Shown here one piece after another: positions 30,626 to 41,204 of a DNA stretch of 64,000 nt. The notes under the pieces are model-generated. The model was not told the DNA's origin and did no database searches. It worked only from the letters and a program-made list of their open reading frames with translations. Each line of letters starts with the position of its first letter. Position 1 is the first letter of the stretch. Source of the stretch: Rhynchopus sp. YZ270_cl-10 (lineage: Eukaryota; Euglenozoa; Diplonemea; Diplonemida; Diplonemidae); contig OZ037852.1 in assembly GCA_964035575.1 (NCBI GenBank), positions 620,001 to 684,000 of the forward strand. The letters are read 5' to 3'. The position numbers were made by a program, and so were the translations under genes.

Positions 30626-33600
30626 TATTAAAGATGAGGTTAATGAAGAGAGTGGTAATAACTATGCATTGCCGTGAAATAAAGTAGCCTTTTTTTTACA
30701 CTACAGCGGGTTTCCTGCTGCACAATGGTTCCCAAGCGAAGCGAGGGGACCATGTATACGTGTATTTACCGAGCGAAGCGAGGTGAATATTATGTGCAGC
30801 AGGTAACGAGCACGCCTGCAGAAGTTAAAAAACGGATGCCTTATGACAAGCAATACGTAAGTTTATTCCGATTACACAAAGTAGGGGTAGTCTACAAGCA
30901 CCAGCCAAAAAGAGTGAGATGGGTGATCAGGGAAAACAAACACCACCACACAACAACTTGACAACCACTTAAGGAATGAATCTACACTAGTGCCTGACAG
31001 TTAAACATAATATTATTTACATACCTTGTCTTCATCGTAACCTGCGCCTTCGCTGCTGTCAAGGTGCCTTCTCTGGGTACAGTGCCCAGTGTCCAGTACA
31101 GAAAAAAAATTCGTCTAAAAAATCTAGTACGCAAAACCACATTTTAGACATTTTAGACCCCTACAGAGGCTCAAAAGTGCCAAATTTTGCTTTTTATGGC
31201 CTCAAATCGTCAAAATTAGCTACTACAGTACACGGGGTATGACCGTATTTTGGCTGAAATTTTGACTTGAAAATTTTTTTCAACATTTGCCCAATCTGAG
31301 GTTTTCTTTGGATTTTTTGGGCCATTTTATGACCTACCACGGCCAGTTTTGGGCAAAAAAGTTATTTTTTCTTTGGTCAAAAATCGCCTTGTCTCACCAC
31401 TGTTTAGTGTAGTATAGTTCAAATACGTGTATTTGGTGAAACCCCAGATGGTCAAAACACCCGAATTTTGCGTTTTTTTGCATTTTTCGGTGCCCCAAGA
31501 CCCAACCCAGAGGCCAAATTTTTCCCGAAAAAAAAATTTTTTTTTTTCAGATTTTTCGATTTTTTGCTAAGGCGATGGCCCATACAAAATGTACAGAGTG
31601 CACACAAAATTGCCGTCGAATAAATTCTAGATGCTCTAAACTGCTCGTAAGTGCCTTTATTTGCATTTTTAGTCCAGTTTTGAGGTCATATGGACCCACC
31701 AAGGGCATTTTTGTGATGTCAAAAAAAAAAAAAATTTTTTTTTTTTTTGGGTCCGGCCAACCGGACTCAGGGTCCGGCCAACCAGACTCTGGGTCCGGCC
31801 AGGGGTCCGGCCAGGCGGACCCCTGAGTCTGGTTGGCCGGACCCCGAGTCCGGCCAGGCGGACTCGGGGGTGAGTCCGGTTTGGCCTCAGGCCAGGCTGG
31901 TCAGACTCCACCGTGTATATAGGCCTAATTTTGACGATTTGAGGCCATTAAAAGCAAAATTTGGCACTTTTGAGCATCTGTGGGGGTCTAAAACGCTTTT
32001 TGCGCAGCCGATGTTTTCGTGGTTTTTACCCAAAGACAAGTCGATATTTGAACAATTTTTCACAAAAAAAAAATTTTTTTTTTCGACATCACAAAACTGC
32101 CCTTGGTGGGCCTCACCCCCATATTGTCCTCAACACTGGGCAAAAATGCAAATAAAGTAGTAGTGGGTTTGTCGTGCAAGGATGTTCTTTGTACCTGGAG
32201 AGTAGGCCGAGTGCAAGGTATGTATTTAAACCCCCGGTTTTCCCCCTTTTCGACATTGTCCCGCTCGGATGTAAATTGAAGCTATTTTTTTTTTTTGTCA
32301 ACAAAAATGTCACTTTTACGTTTAAGGGGTACAGGGCGGCTTCTTGTTTGTTTTTTTTGTTGTAGTCTCTACTTTTACATTCAATTTCTCTCAACAGGTA
32401 CCCGAACCGACGACCCTTCATCGTGACAACGAAGCAGTGCCGACGGTGCAATTATTTCAAACCCAGGTGGAGGCCGTAAAAGTCGGGTTTATAAACCTAA
32501 CTTTTCCATTAACCCACCCCATAGACCACCCTAATTATTATGAACCTCTTAGTCAGTCACTGCTATAGCCATTTAACCCAGGGAGCATAGCTAGTGCAAG
32601 AAATTCGACTTCGGGATCCGGAAAGTCTGTCCTCTGCTTGCGGAGGACTAGACACAAGAAAATATTGCGTTCCCCCAGAAACTAATTTTTGTCGCAGTAA
32701 TTTTTGCCCAGGGCATGCTCTTGAAGCATGGCGGCTTGGTGTGAGAAGGGGCAGTGTATTGTTTTGTTCTAGATTTCAACGGTTGTTAGAACGAGTCAAG
32801 TGGATGCTTATCTAAACACTGACTTTAGTACAGACCCGAGAGATCACACATGACTTTGAGGAAAGAACAAAGCAATGCATCTGTACCCGCACGCCAGGTT
32901 GTAGTTACTTCAGAATTTTCTTGAGTTTGCATGAACGAGGAGGGGGTGATTCATTCTTCGGGAACGCCTAGTATACCATGGAATGATCATCTCAAAAAAA
33001 CAGTGGGGGCTGAATTCATATCCCTTAGAATTGCGAATTCAGCCTTTGCAGAAGGTACGTCTTACTTGTACTTGTACTTGTATGCCGTGTCACCCTTCTC
33101 AACCTTACCGGTTCACAGCTCGCAAGAGCAATGTAACCCTTCTCGCTATTGCAAACTTAAGAATTTTCTGCTGTAACTTACCAAAATCGATTTTCTTTCA
33201 CCCCAAACACCCGCAACACCCCACCTGCTACTTCGGTAGCCTGTGTTGGGAGTTGGTTCTCATGTTGATCCCCAGTGTCTTGCACTGCTTCTTCTGAGCC
33301 CAACGCTGTTTGGCCTGTCGACGTAATAAATACGAAGACAGGGTGGCGGTGCCAACAATTTTCCAATGATGTAACGTTTATCTGATTGATTTATCGGTTG
33401 ATATATCTTGGCAATGCTTGTGTGCTACTTCATGCACACCCAAGCAAGGTATTTTGAACGGTACTTTCAAGCGATACTTCGTTATGTCATTGGTGGGAGT
33501 TAACATGACATTATTAGATTAGAATGGTTAGTATGGTTAGAGTATTGCTATTGAGTTTATTAGAGTGTACCTGTGTACCTAAACTCTAACTAAACTCTAA

Positions 33601-33828
33601 CAATACTCTAACCATACTCTAACAATCTAACAATGTCATTGTTAACTCTAACAATTAACAAAATTCTAACCAGACCGACAACTAGAGGGTTTATTTTGAA
33701 AATAGAAAAGTTTATAAAATGATCCTAAGACTCTCGTACTTAGTTACCTTATCATATTCGTTATCGCACAGCTGCGCTGGCTTCTACAAGAATGAAAATA
33801 TATTAACAATGTATCATAATAGGGACAC

Positions 33829-34188
33829 CCATATGATCTTCTTGTACACCACCTTCTCCTTCTTGTCGTTCTTATCCCGGTCTGTGAAGGAAAAGGTTAG
33901 TTGCACAGCGTGCTTCCCGAGCTGGCTGGTCTGGTATTTTGCGACTCGGATTGTGGCGAGATACAAGCGAGGGAAGGAGGTTGATCCCACCGGTGCCGAG
34001 GATGTATTCTGGCACCGATTTGACAGAGAACGGCGTGCCAGCGTTGCAGGTAAGCACGGCAAGGTATCCCAGAGCGGTGTTGTCGTTCGCTCCCTCCTTG
34101 CTGATCCGCAGTGATATCCGCTTTGCGCAGTCAAAGGCAGTGTCCGTCTGGTAGACAATGCATTTCAGAAGGGAATGAAAGATTACTT
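33829..34188 (-). pseudogene. Fragment of gene B with deletion, unit 2
   Basis: Duplicate of 24689-25048. Confidence 0.9.
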
Positions 34189-34189
34189 G

Positions 34190-34340
34190 AAATGCAAAGC
34201 CGGCTCGTGACGGTGTACTTTGGTACATGACAGGCTGTACCTGGGTGGACCTAACCATGCAGTCCTACAGCCATTTTGTGGTTTACATCTGATATGTACT
34301 CCCGCTTCCACTCATCAACCAGATAAACGGGGATCATTGC
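34190..34340 (+). repeat. SINE-like dispersed repeat, copy 5
   Basis: Duplicate of copy 4 carried by unit 2. Confidence 0.55.
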
Positions 34341-34655
34341 GAACACAGGGACTGGAGGGTGGGCGGTGCATAAATATTCCAGGGGTAAAACACAATGGTG
34401 GTTGCGGAATGGAGGATGCGACATATACTTTTAAGCAAAATCCCCTACAAAAATGAAAAACCCTATATCGGGTATGTTCTCTGATCTATCTGTGCGGCGG
34501 ATACATTTCCAACACAGCACGGTTGGTCAGGAACTCTCCAACGTGTCAGTGCAGCTTTGTTGCAGTAGTACCTACAGCAAAAAAGAATAATCCATTATCT
34601 ACCGTACTACTCCAACAAAGCTGCACACAAGAATGGCGCAACATAAGGAAAATGT

Positions 34656-35720
34656 CTAACGCACAGTGTCTGCCCCTGCATCAATGAGCACCTGCACCAC
34701 GTCTGCATGTGTTCTCTCCACAGCAAAGTGCAACGCAGTGCAGTTCTTGGTGTCGTGGTGATTCAGGTCCACCTCCGGCAAGCTCACAAGATAGCGCACA
34801 GTATCGGTGTGTCCATGATATGCTGCAAACATAAGACACGTGGCTCCTTTGTCGTCTGTGGCACGCACATCCGCACCTGCTTCGACCAACATCTTCATAG
34901 TTGTGAGTTCTCCTGAAAAGCTGGCCAAGTGCAGAGGCGAGCGTACTTTGTTGTTCTTTGTCTCAATGTCTGCCCCTGCATCAATGAGCACCTGCACTAT
35001 GTCTGCATGTTGTCCCTGCACAGCAAAGTGCAACGCAGTGCAGTTCCCGCTCTGTTGGTGATTCAGGTCCACCTCCGGCAAGCCCACAAGATAGCGCACA
35101 GTATCAGTGTGTCCAAAATAAGCTGCAAGGGTAAGACACGTGTCTCTTCTGGTGTCCGCGGCACGCACATCCGCACCTGATTCGACCAACATCTTCACAG
35201 TTGTGAGTGCTCCTGAAAGGCTGGCCAAGTGCAGAGGCGAACGCCCTTTCTCGTTCTTTGTCTCAATGTCTGCCCCTCCACCGATGAATACCTGACACAC
35301 TTCAGGGTCCTCCCACATGGCTGGACAAAGGTACGCAGTCTGACCTGCACTGTCCTTGGAGTCGTGTGGGACAAAGGCGACCTTGCTGCAGACTGACTTC
35401 CAATGCTGCAAGAGGACCTCCGTGCACGCAGTGTGGTCTGTGTGGACACACTCACTCAGCAGGATCCCGAAGCCCATCTGCGTTGTCTCGACATACGGAA
35501 GAAGTAGTGTGAGGCATTCATTGTGGTTCCTTCTGCATGCCTCGTGCACAGCTTCGAAGGTGACCGTTTCCGTTTTGCTGCCTGGGGAGAGCTTCTTGAG
35601 TGCTGCCCGCACGGCAGCGGTGTTGCCGTTCCTGACAGCCTCCAGCAGGTCCTTGTCAGAAGACTTTCTTCTTTTTGGTGGGTTCTGGTTTGGTGTGCTG
35701 TTTAAGTGTCGCTTCGACAT
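34656..35720 (-). CDS. Ankyrin-repeat protein A6 (duplicate of A4)
   Basis: I see no residue difference from A4 (25516-26580): 354 residues, PPKRRK signal, class-2 N-terminal region and about six ankyrin repeats. The flanks are also identical, so the two genes should be expressed alike if at all. Absence of divergence, including at third codon positions, indicates a very recent duplication, gene conversion, or a repeat-collapsed assembly. Confidence 0.85.
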   Translation of the reverse strand: MSKRHLNSTPNQNPPKRRKSSDKDLLEAVRNGNTAAVRAALKKLSPGSKTETVTFEAVHEACRRNHNECLTLLLPYVETTQMGFGILLSECVHTDHTACTEVLLQHWKSVCSKVAFVPHDSKDSAGQTAYLCPAMWEDPEVCQVFIGGGADIETKNEKGRSPLHLASLSGALTTVKMLVESGADVRAADTRRDTCLTLAAYFGHTDTVRYLVGLPEVDLNHQQSGNCTALHFAVQGQHADIVQVLIDAGADIETKNNKVRSPLHLASFSGELTTMKMLVEAGADVRATDDKGATCLMFAAYHGHTDTVRYLVSLPEVDLNHHDTKNCTALHFAVERTHADVVQVLIDAGADTVR

Positions 35721-35781
35721 GGTGCTGTGTGTATTGCTGTGAGGTTGATGATGCTTTGTGTTATATGCGAGGTTGCGGGGG

Positions 35782-36173
35782 TAAAAGGACTCTGAATCGA
35801 CCCCTGAACGGCCTGTTCCTTTGTAAGGAAGAAAAGGCGGTCTTTGTCCTGGTCCTGTTCTGACATGATCTCGACGGTTAAGACGCTGTTCTTTGGAATG
35901 ATGTCTTTGAAGTGATTTGGTGGTACGACAGTCAAGTTGCCGAAGATCGAGACACGTGAGTCTACCTTGTAGTCGAATATGTTGAACCCTGCGTGGGGTG
36001 ATAATTGCGGGGCAAAGAACTGTGCTGTGAACTGTGCGAAGGCCTCGTTTGAGACCGGTACATTGCCGGCATTGCAGCGCACGTAGAAGGTGTACTTCGT
36101 TGGGTTCGCTGGCGTCTTCACAATCAGGTTTCGCAGCAGAAACTGTACCCTCCCTTTAGTGACGTTGGTGTCT
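35782..36173 (-). pseudogene. Fragment of gene B, unit 2
   Basis: Duplicate of 26642-27033. Confidence 0.9.
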
Positions 36174-36305
36174 AGTCAGTGTCGAAGACACAAAGACACA
36201 ATGCAACTTAGTGTCTTGCATGGCAGCGGATTTCCTTGTCACTTCGTAAGCTGTTCTTACTATGTTTGGTCTGCCGTTACCCCAACACTGCATGACATAA
36301 AGGCG

Positions 36306-36620
36306 TGATGACACGGAGACCTTAATAGTGGTGCGGAAGGCCCGTTGCCCACACCCCGAACACATCTTCGGCTCGCGTGGTGGCAGGGTCTCGCCACAGC
36401 AGATTGGGTATACTGGCATTGTAAAGGGTGGGCCTACAACTATGTCCGCATTAAAAGAAAATGGGATGAGGAGGTTCTTGTGTGTGGCCTGGAGGGTGGG
36501 TGGTGTGTAAATAGTTCAGGGGGAAAAACAATGGTGGTTGCGGAATGGAGGATGCGATATATTATTATGTCCACACCATCCCATCGGAATAACGTGTTGT
36601 CTACCGTAAAGGTGGTTGAA
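36306..36620 (-). pseudogene. Copy of the 5' end of gene Z, unit 2
   Basis: Duplicate of 27166-27480; start codon at 36419. Confidence 0.8.
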
Positions 36621-36721
36621 GATTCTCTCTTAGCACACCTCAGTGTACATGCATGAAAATATAACTCCAACGAAGCTGCACACAAGAATGGCGCAACTTA
36701 AGGAGAATGTCCGGCATTGTC

Positions 36722-37561
36722 CTAACGCTCAGTGTCTGCCCCTGCATCAATGAGCACCTGCACCACGTCTGCATGTTTTTGATGCACAGCAAAGTGCAAC
36801 GCAGTGAAGTTGTTGGTTCCTTGATGATTCAGGTCCACCTCCGGCAAGCTCACAAGATAGCGCACAGTATCGGTGTGTCCAAAATACGCTGCAAGGATAA
36901 GACACGTGTTTCCTTCGGTGTCTGTGGCCCGCACATCCGCACCTGCTTCGACCAACATCTTCACAGTTGTGAGTTCTCCTGAAATGTTAGCCAAGTGCAG
37001 AGGCGAGCGTCCTTCATCATTCTTTGTCTCAATATCTGCCCCTGCATCAATGAGCACCTGCACCATGTCCGCATGCTCTTCCTGTACAGCAAAGTGCAAC
37101 GCAGTGTAGTTCTTGGTACCTTGGTGATTCAGGTCCACCTCCGGCAAGCTCACAAGATAGCGCACATCGGTGTGTCCACAATACGCTGCAAGGGTAAGAC
37201 ACGTGTTTCCTTTGGCGTCTGTGGCACGCACATCCGCACCTGCTTTGACCAACATCTTCACAGTTGTGAGTTCTCCTGAAATGCTAGCCAAGTGCAGAGG
37301 CGAACGTCCTTTGCTGTTCTTTGTCTCAATGTCAGCCCCTGCATCAATGAGCACCTGCACCACGTCTGCGTGTTTTCTTTCTACAGCACAGTGCAACGCA
37401 GTGTAGTTGTTGGTGACTTGTCGATTCAGGTCCACCTCCGGCAAGCTCACAAGATAGCGCATAGTATCAGTGTGTCCAAGACACGCTGCGCAGATTATGG
37501 GCGTGTCTCTTCCTGTGTCTGTGGCACGTACATCCGCACCTGCTTTGACCGACATCTTCAT
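36722..37561 (-). CDS. Ankyrin-repeat array A7 (duplicate of A5)
   Basis: Identical in translation to A5: 279 codons, eight ankyrin repeats, the same two-codon loss (GHTDVRYLV) and the same start inside a repeat. Its 5' end again abuts a TIR element (copy 3). Confidence 0.7.
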   Translation of the reverse strand: MKMSVKAGADVRATDTGRDTPIICAACLGHTDTMRYLVSLPEVDLNRQVTNNYTALHCAVERKHADVVQVLIDAGADIETKNSKGRSPLHLASISGELTTVKMLVKAGADVRATDAKGNTCLTLAAYCGHTDVRYLVSLPEVDLNHQGTKNYTALHFAVQEEHADMVQVLIDAGADIETKNDEGRSPLHLANISGELTTVKMLVEAGADVRATDTEGNTCLILAAYFGHTDTVRYLVSLPEVDLNHQGTNNFTALHFAVHQKHADVVQVLIDAGADTER

Positions 37562-37984
37562 AGTTGTGAGTTCTCCTGAAAGGCTAGATGTAAAAAAAAA
37601 AAAAGGGGGGTTTTCTAGTTGTCGGTCCGGTTAGATTGTTAGAATTAACAATAATCATAATAATTATTAGAGAAAAGTTAGAGTTTTCAAATTTTAACCT
37701 TTAACAATCGACTCTAACAATTTAACAATGCTCTAACAATTGGATTGTTAGAGAAAAGTTAGAGAAAAGTTAGAGTTTTGTTACACACCCGGTGGCTATT
37801 GCCTCCCGTAGAAAGGGACTCTCGAAATTTTTTTTTTGCCCTACACGGTGGAGTGTGACCAAAATGGCCGGACCCTTTTGGCCGGACTAAAGGACGGACC
37901 CCTGAGTCCGGCCAGGCGGACCCCCGAGTCCGGTTGGCCGGACCCCGAGTCCGGCCAGGCGGACCCGTGGGTCCGCCTGGCCGC

Positions 37985-38138
37985 CCCAGGTACCCAGGTA
38001 CCCAGGTACCCAGGTACCCAGGTACCCAGGTACCCAGGTACCCAGGTACCCAGGTACCCAGGTACCCAGGTACCCAGGTACCCAGGTACCCAGGTACCCA
38101 GGTACCCAGGTACCCAGGTACCCAGGTACCCAGGTACA
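37985..38138. repeat. GGTACCCA minisatellite, unit 3 (about 19 copies)
   Basis: Same repeat; 6 units shorter than in unit 2 while the surrounding DNA is identical. Confidence 0.95.
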
Positions 38139-39518
38139 CGGTACACTGTGTACAAGGAAAAAAGTCGTGAAAGAGCAACCACAGCTCCACATGACAAACA
38201 CAAAAGTGTCCAGTCACGTGGGGCATTCATGCACTGAGGAGATAATGATCCAACAATTTACAAGAAAGATTACTTAACCTACTGCTGGAAATTGCCAGGT
38301 CGTAGTAACACACAAAGTGTGCCTCCGTTCGGGAAGACCGGATATTCTAGAGACCAAAAAGGCCTCAAGAATATCTTCCGGTAGTCAAGGTAGAACCGAG
38401 TGAACGGCCCAAGACCCCCGTGGAGAAGTTAAATGTTGTAATGCTATCAGGTAGAAACTGCGAACACTGTCTTACCCTCCTCAATGCATGGTGGTTGATG
38501 TCTTCCACAACAAATTTCCTGTACCCAGGTACCCAAATTCCCAGACCCACGCAGTACCACGTCGCAGTACTACGCAAAATTTACCACCAGACCCTGTCTT
38601 CGTGCACCTTAAGTACAACGCCGCAGACAGGCCAAACATGCGTTGGACTCAGAGGAATGCCCGCTGTGCAGGTATCAATGAGAACCAACTCCCAGCAACA
38701 AGGGGCGCCTTTTGGCGGGCGTTGTTGAGGGTGTTTGGGGTGCAAAGTTTTCCACAATTTTGATGCGCGGGTACAGAAGTGTTATCTTGTTATTTCATCT
38801 CTAGAAATTTAAATGTTCAATCGCGTTTAACTACCACGAGGGCTTGTTCAGTGAACCCACGAGGGGTCGAAGGGGGTTGGTTATCCCATATCTATCAAAG
38901 GTTGTGTCGACCAGGCGAATCCACTATGTTACGCTGTACGTTGTTAAATCCGAAGAAATAACGCTTTAGCAGCCGCAGGAAGTTTGTTAAAAAGAGTGCC
39001 TCACGCTACACAAACCACCACCCGCAATTGACTTAGATGATAACTAGAGAATTCAGAACAAAACAACACCCTGCCCCATACACACTAAATTGTCATGCTT
39101 CAAGAACATGCCTGGGCCAAAATTACTGTTGACAAAAAAGGCAACAAGACCACCCACAAGGAGTGTGAAATGTGCACTGGTTTTCTGGGGGAACGCAATA
39201 TTTTCTTGTGCCTCGTCCTCCGTAAGCAGAGGACAGACTTTCCGGAAGGTTTCCAAAGTCGAATTTCTTGCACTAGCTATGCTCCCTGGGTTAAATGGCA
39301 ATAGCAGTGACTGACAAAGTGTTCCCACCCCCCAGGTCTTCGTCCACAAACCCAGAATAGATTGATGTGGGTGAAGCCTTTCGGATTTTTAAGTTGTTGA
39401 TAGAATGTCGAAGAGCGGCGAAACTTCTCATCGCAATCACGGATGCAGTTCAGATTTCACGATCCTGTGATGAGTGTAAATGTGGGGTATGATTAAGTTA
39501 TGGTGTATAAACGCAGTA

Positions 39519-39717
39519 CTGTAAAATCGTTTACAATTCTTCCGTCCCTAATACAGAAGAAAGTATCACTCAAGGCTGTACTTTAAAAAGTAGACACAAA
39601 AAATACCCACAAACATAAATTAAATCATCACGTAATGTGAGGGGGTGACAAAATCCATTTACTGACTGATATTTCAACTCGGTTAATTAGGGTGTGACAA
39701 ATTAAACGATTTTACAG
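39519..39717. mobile_element. Nested 199-bp MITE, copy 3
   Basis: Identical copy carried by tandem unit 3. Confidence 0.75.
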
Positions 39718-40485
39718 TATTAAAGATGAGGTTAATGAAGAGAGTGGTAATAACTATGCATTGCCGTGAAATAAAGTAGCCTTTTTTTTACACTACAGCG
39801 GGTTTCCTGCTGCACAATGGTTCCCAAGCGAAGCGAGGGGACCATGTATACGTGTATTTACCGAGCGAAGCGAGGTGAATATTATGTGCAGCAGGTAACG
39901 AGCACGCCTGCAGAAGTTAAAAAACGGATGCCTTATGACAAGCAATACGTAAGTTTATTCCGATTACACAAAGTAGGGGTAGTCTACAAGCACCAGCCAA
40001 AAAGAGTGAGATGGGTGATCAGGGAAAACAAACACCACCACACAACAACTTGACAACCACTTAAGGAATGAATCTACACTAGTGCCTGACAGTTAAACAT
40101 AATATTATTTACATACCTTGTCTTCATCGTAACCTGCGCCTTCGCTGCTGTCAAGGTGCCTTCTCTGGGTACAGTGCCCAGTGTCCAGTACAGAAAAAAA
40201 ATTCGTCTAAAAAATCTAGTACGCAAAACCACATTTTAGACATTTTAGACCCCTACAGAGGCTCAAAAGTGCCAAATTTTGCTTTTTATGGCCTCAAATC
40301 GTCAAAATTAGCTACTACAGTACACGGGGTATGACCGTATTTTGGCTGAAATTTTGACTTGAAAATTTTTTTCAACATTTGCCCAATCTGAGGTTTTCTT
40401 TGGATTTTTTGGGCCATTTTATGACCTACCACGGCCAGTTTTGGGCAAAAAAGTTATTTTTTCTTTGGTCAAAAATCGCCTTGTC

Positions 40486-41070
40486 TCACCACTGTTTAGT
40501 GTAGTATAGTTCAAATACGTGTATTTGGTGAAACCCCAGATGGTCAAAGTGCAACGCAGTGCGGTTCCTCCTGCCTTGTTGATCCAGGTCCACCTCCGTC
40601 AAGTTCACAAGATAGCGCACAGTAATAAGACACCTGTTTCCTTCCACGTCTGTGGCACGTACATCCGCACCTGCTTCGACCAACATCTTCACAGTTCTGA
40701 GTTCTCCTGAAATGCTAGCCATGTGCAAAGGCGAGTGTCCGAAAGCATTCCTTGTCTCAATGTGTGCCCCTGCATCAATGAGCACCTGCACCACGTCTGC
40801 ATGTTTTTCCTTCACAGCAAAGTGCAACGCACTGTAGTTGTTGCTGTCTTGGTGATTCAGGTCCACCTCAGGCAAGCTCAGAAGATAGCGCACAGTATCG
40901 GTATGTCCACAATACGCCGCACGGAGAAGACACGTGTTTCCTTCCGCGTCTGTGGCACGTACATCCTTACCTGCTTTGAAAAATTTCTTCACAGTTGCGA
41001 CGAACTTCATCATTGTTGTGTTGTGAGTTCTCCTGAAAATGTACACAAATAAAGGGTGAGAAAGTTGCAC
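40486..41070 (-). CDS. Ankyrin protein A8, C-terminus fused to TIR-element sequence
   Basis: 194 codons. It opens with the class-1 N-terminus (MQLSHPLFVYIFRRTHN, MMKFVATVKKFFKAGKD), followed by about five ankyrin repeats. One repeat lost its central part (NRCLI joined directly to TVRYLVNL). At 40548 the gene runs into tandem unit 3, and the last 19 residues (DHLGFHQIHVFELYYTKQW) are read from the transposable element. The normal C-terminus and 3' flank of the family are missing. A short soluble ankyrin protein could still be made, but the transcript would end in transposon DNA; this may be a pseudogene. Confidence 0.7.
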   Translation of the reverse strand: MQLSHPLFVYIFRRTHNTTMMKFVATVKKFFKAGKDVRATDAEGNTCLLRAAYCGHTDTVRYLLSLPEVDLNHQDSNNYSALHFAVKEKHADVVQVLIDAGAHIETRNAFGHSPLHMASISGELRTVKMLVEAGADVRATDVEGNRCLITVRYLVNLTEVDLDQQGRRNRTALHFDHLGFHQIHVFELYYTKQW

Positions 41071-41204
41071 CAGATCACACTACGCCCTCACTAATCAGGA
41101 TTGAACCAAAGGGAAACAACGCTTTGAGACTACCGTGAGATAAACGGTGACCATCTCCCTGCGAGACAAGAACATAGTACTGCCCCTTCCCCTCCACCCC
41201 ACCA

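Larger units (their letters stand above)
28478..33682. mobile_element. 5.2 kb TIR DNA element, copy 2
   Basis: Second copy, carried along by the 9.1 kb tandem duplication rather than inserted independently: its flanks are identical to those of copy 1. One fewer TTAGAG-zone repeat and a longer GGTACCCA array. Confidence 0.85.
28114..37253. repeat. Tandem segmental duplication, unit 2 (9.14 kb)
   Basis: Same content and order as unit 1: ankyrin 5' end, TIR element, gene-B fragment, SINE-like repeat, ankyrin gene, gene-B fragment, gene-Z fragment, ankyrin 3' part. It has about 25 GGTACCCA units. Confidence 0.9.
37254..40548. repeat. Tandem segmental duplication, unit 3 (partial, 3.3 kb)
   Basis: Follows unit 2 without break and matches it apart from the GGTACCCA copy number (about 19). 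It ends at 40548 (corresponding to 22316 in unit 1), where it passes directly into an ankyrin array at a short GTCAAA overlap. Confidence 0.9.
37618..40548. mobile_element. 5.2 kb TIR DNA element, copy 3 (right half missing)
   Basis: Left terminus intact; the element stops at 40548, where unit 3 joins an ankyrin array, so the right inverted repeat is absent. Confidence 0.85.
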
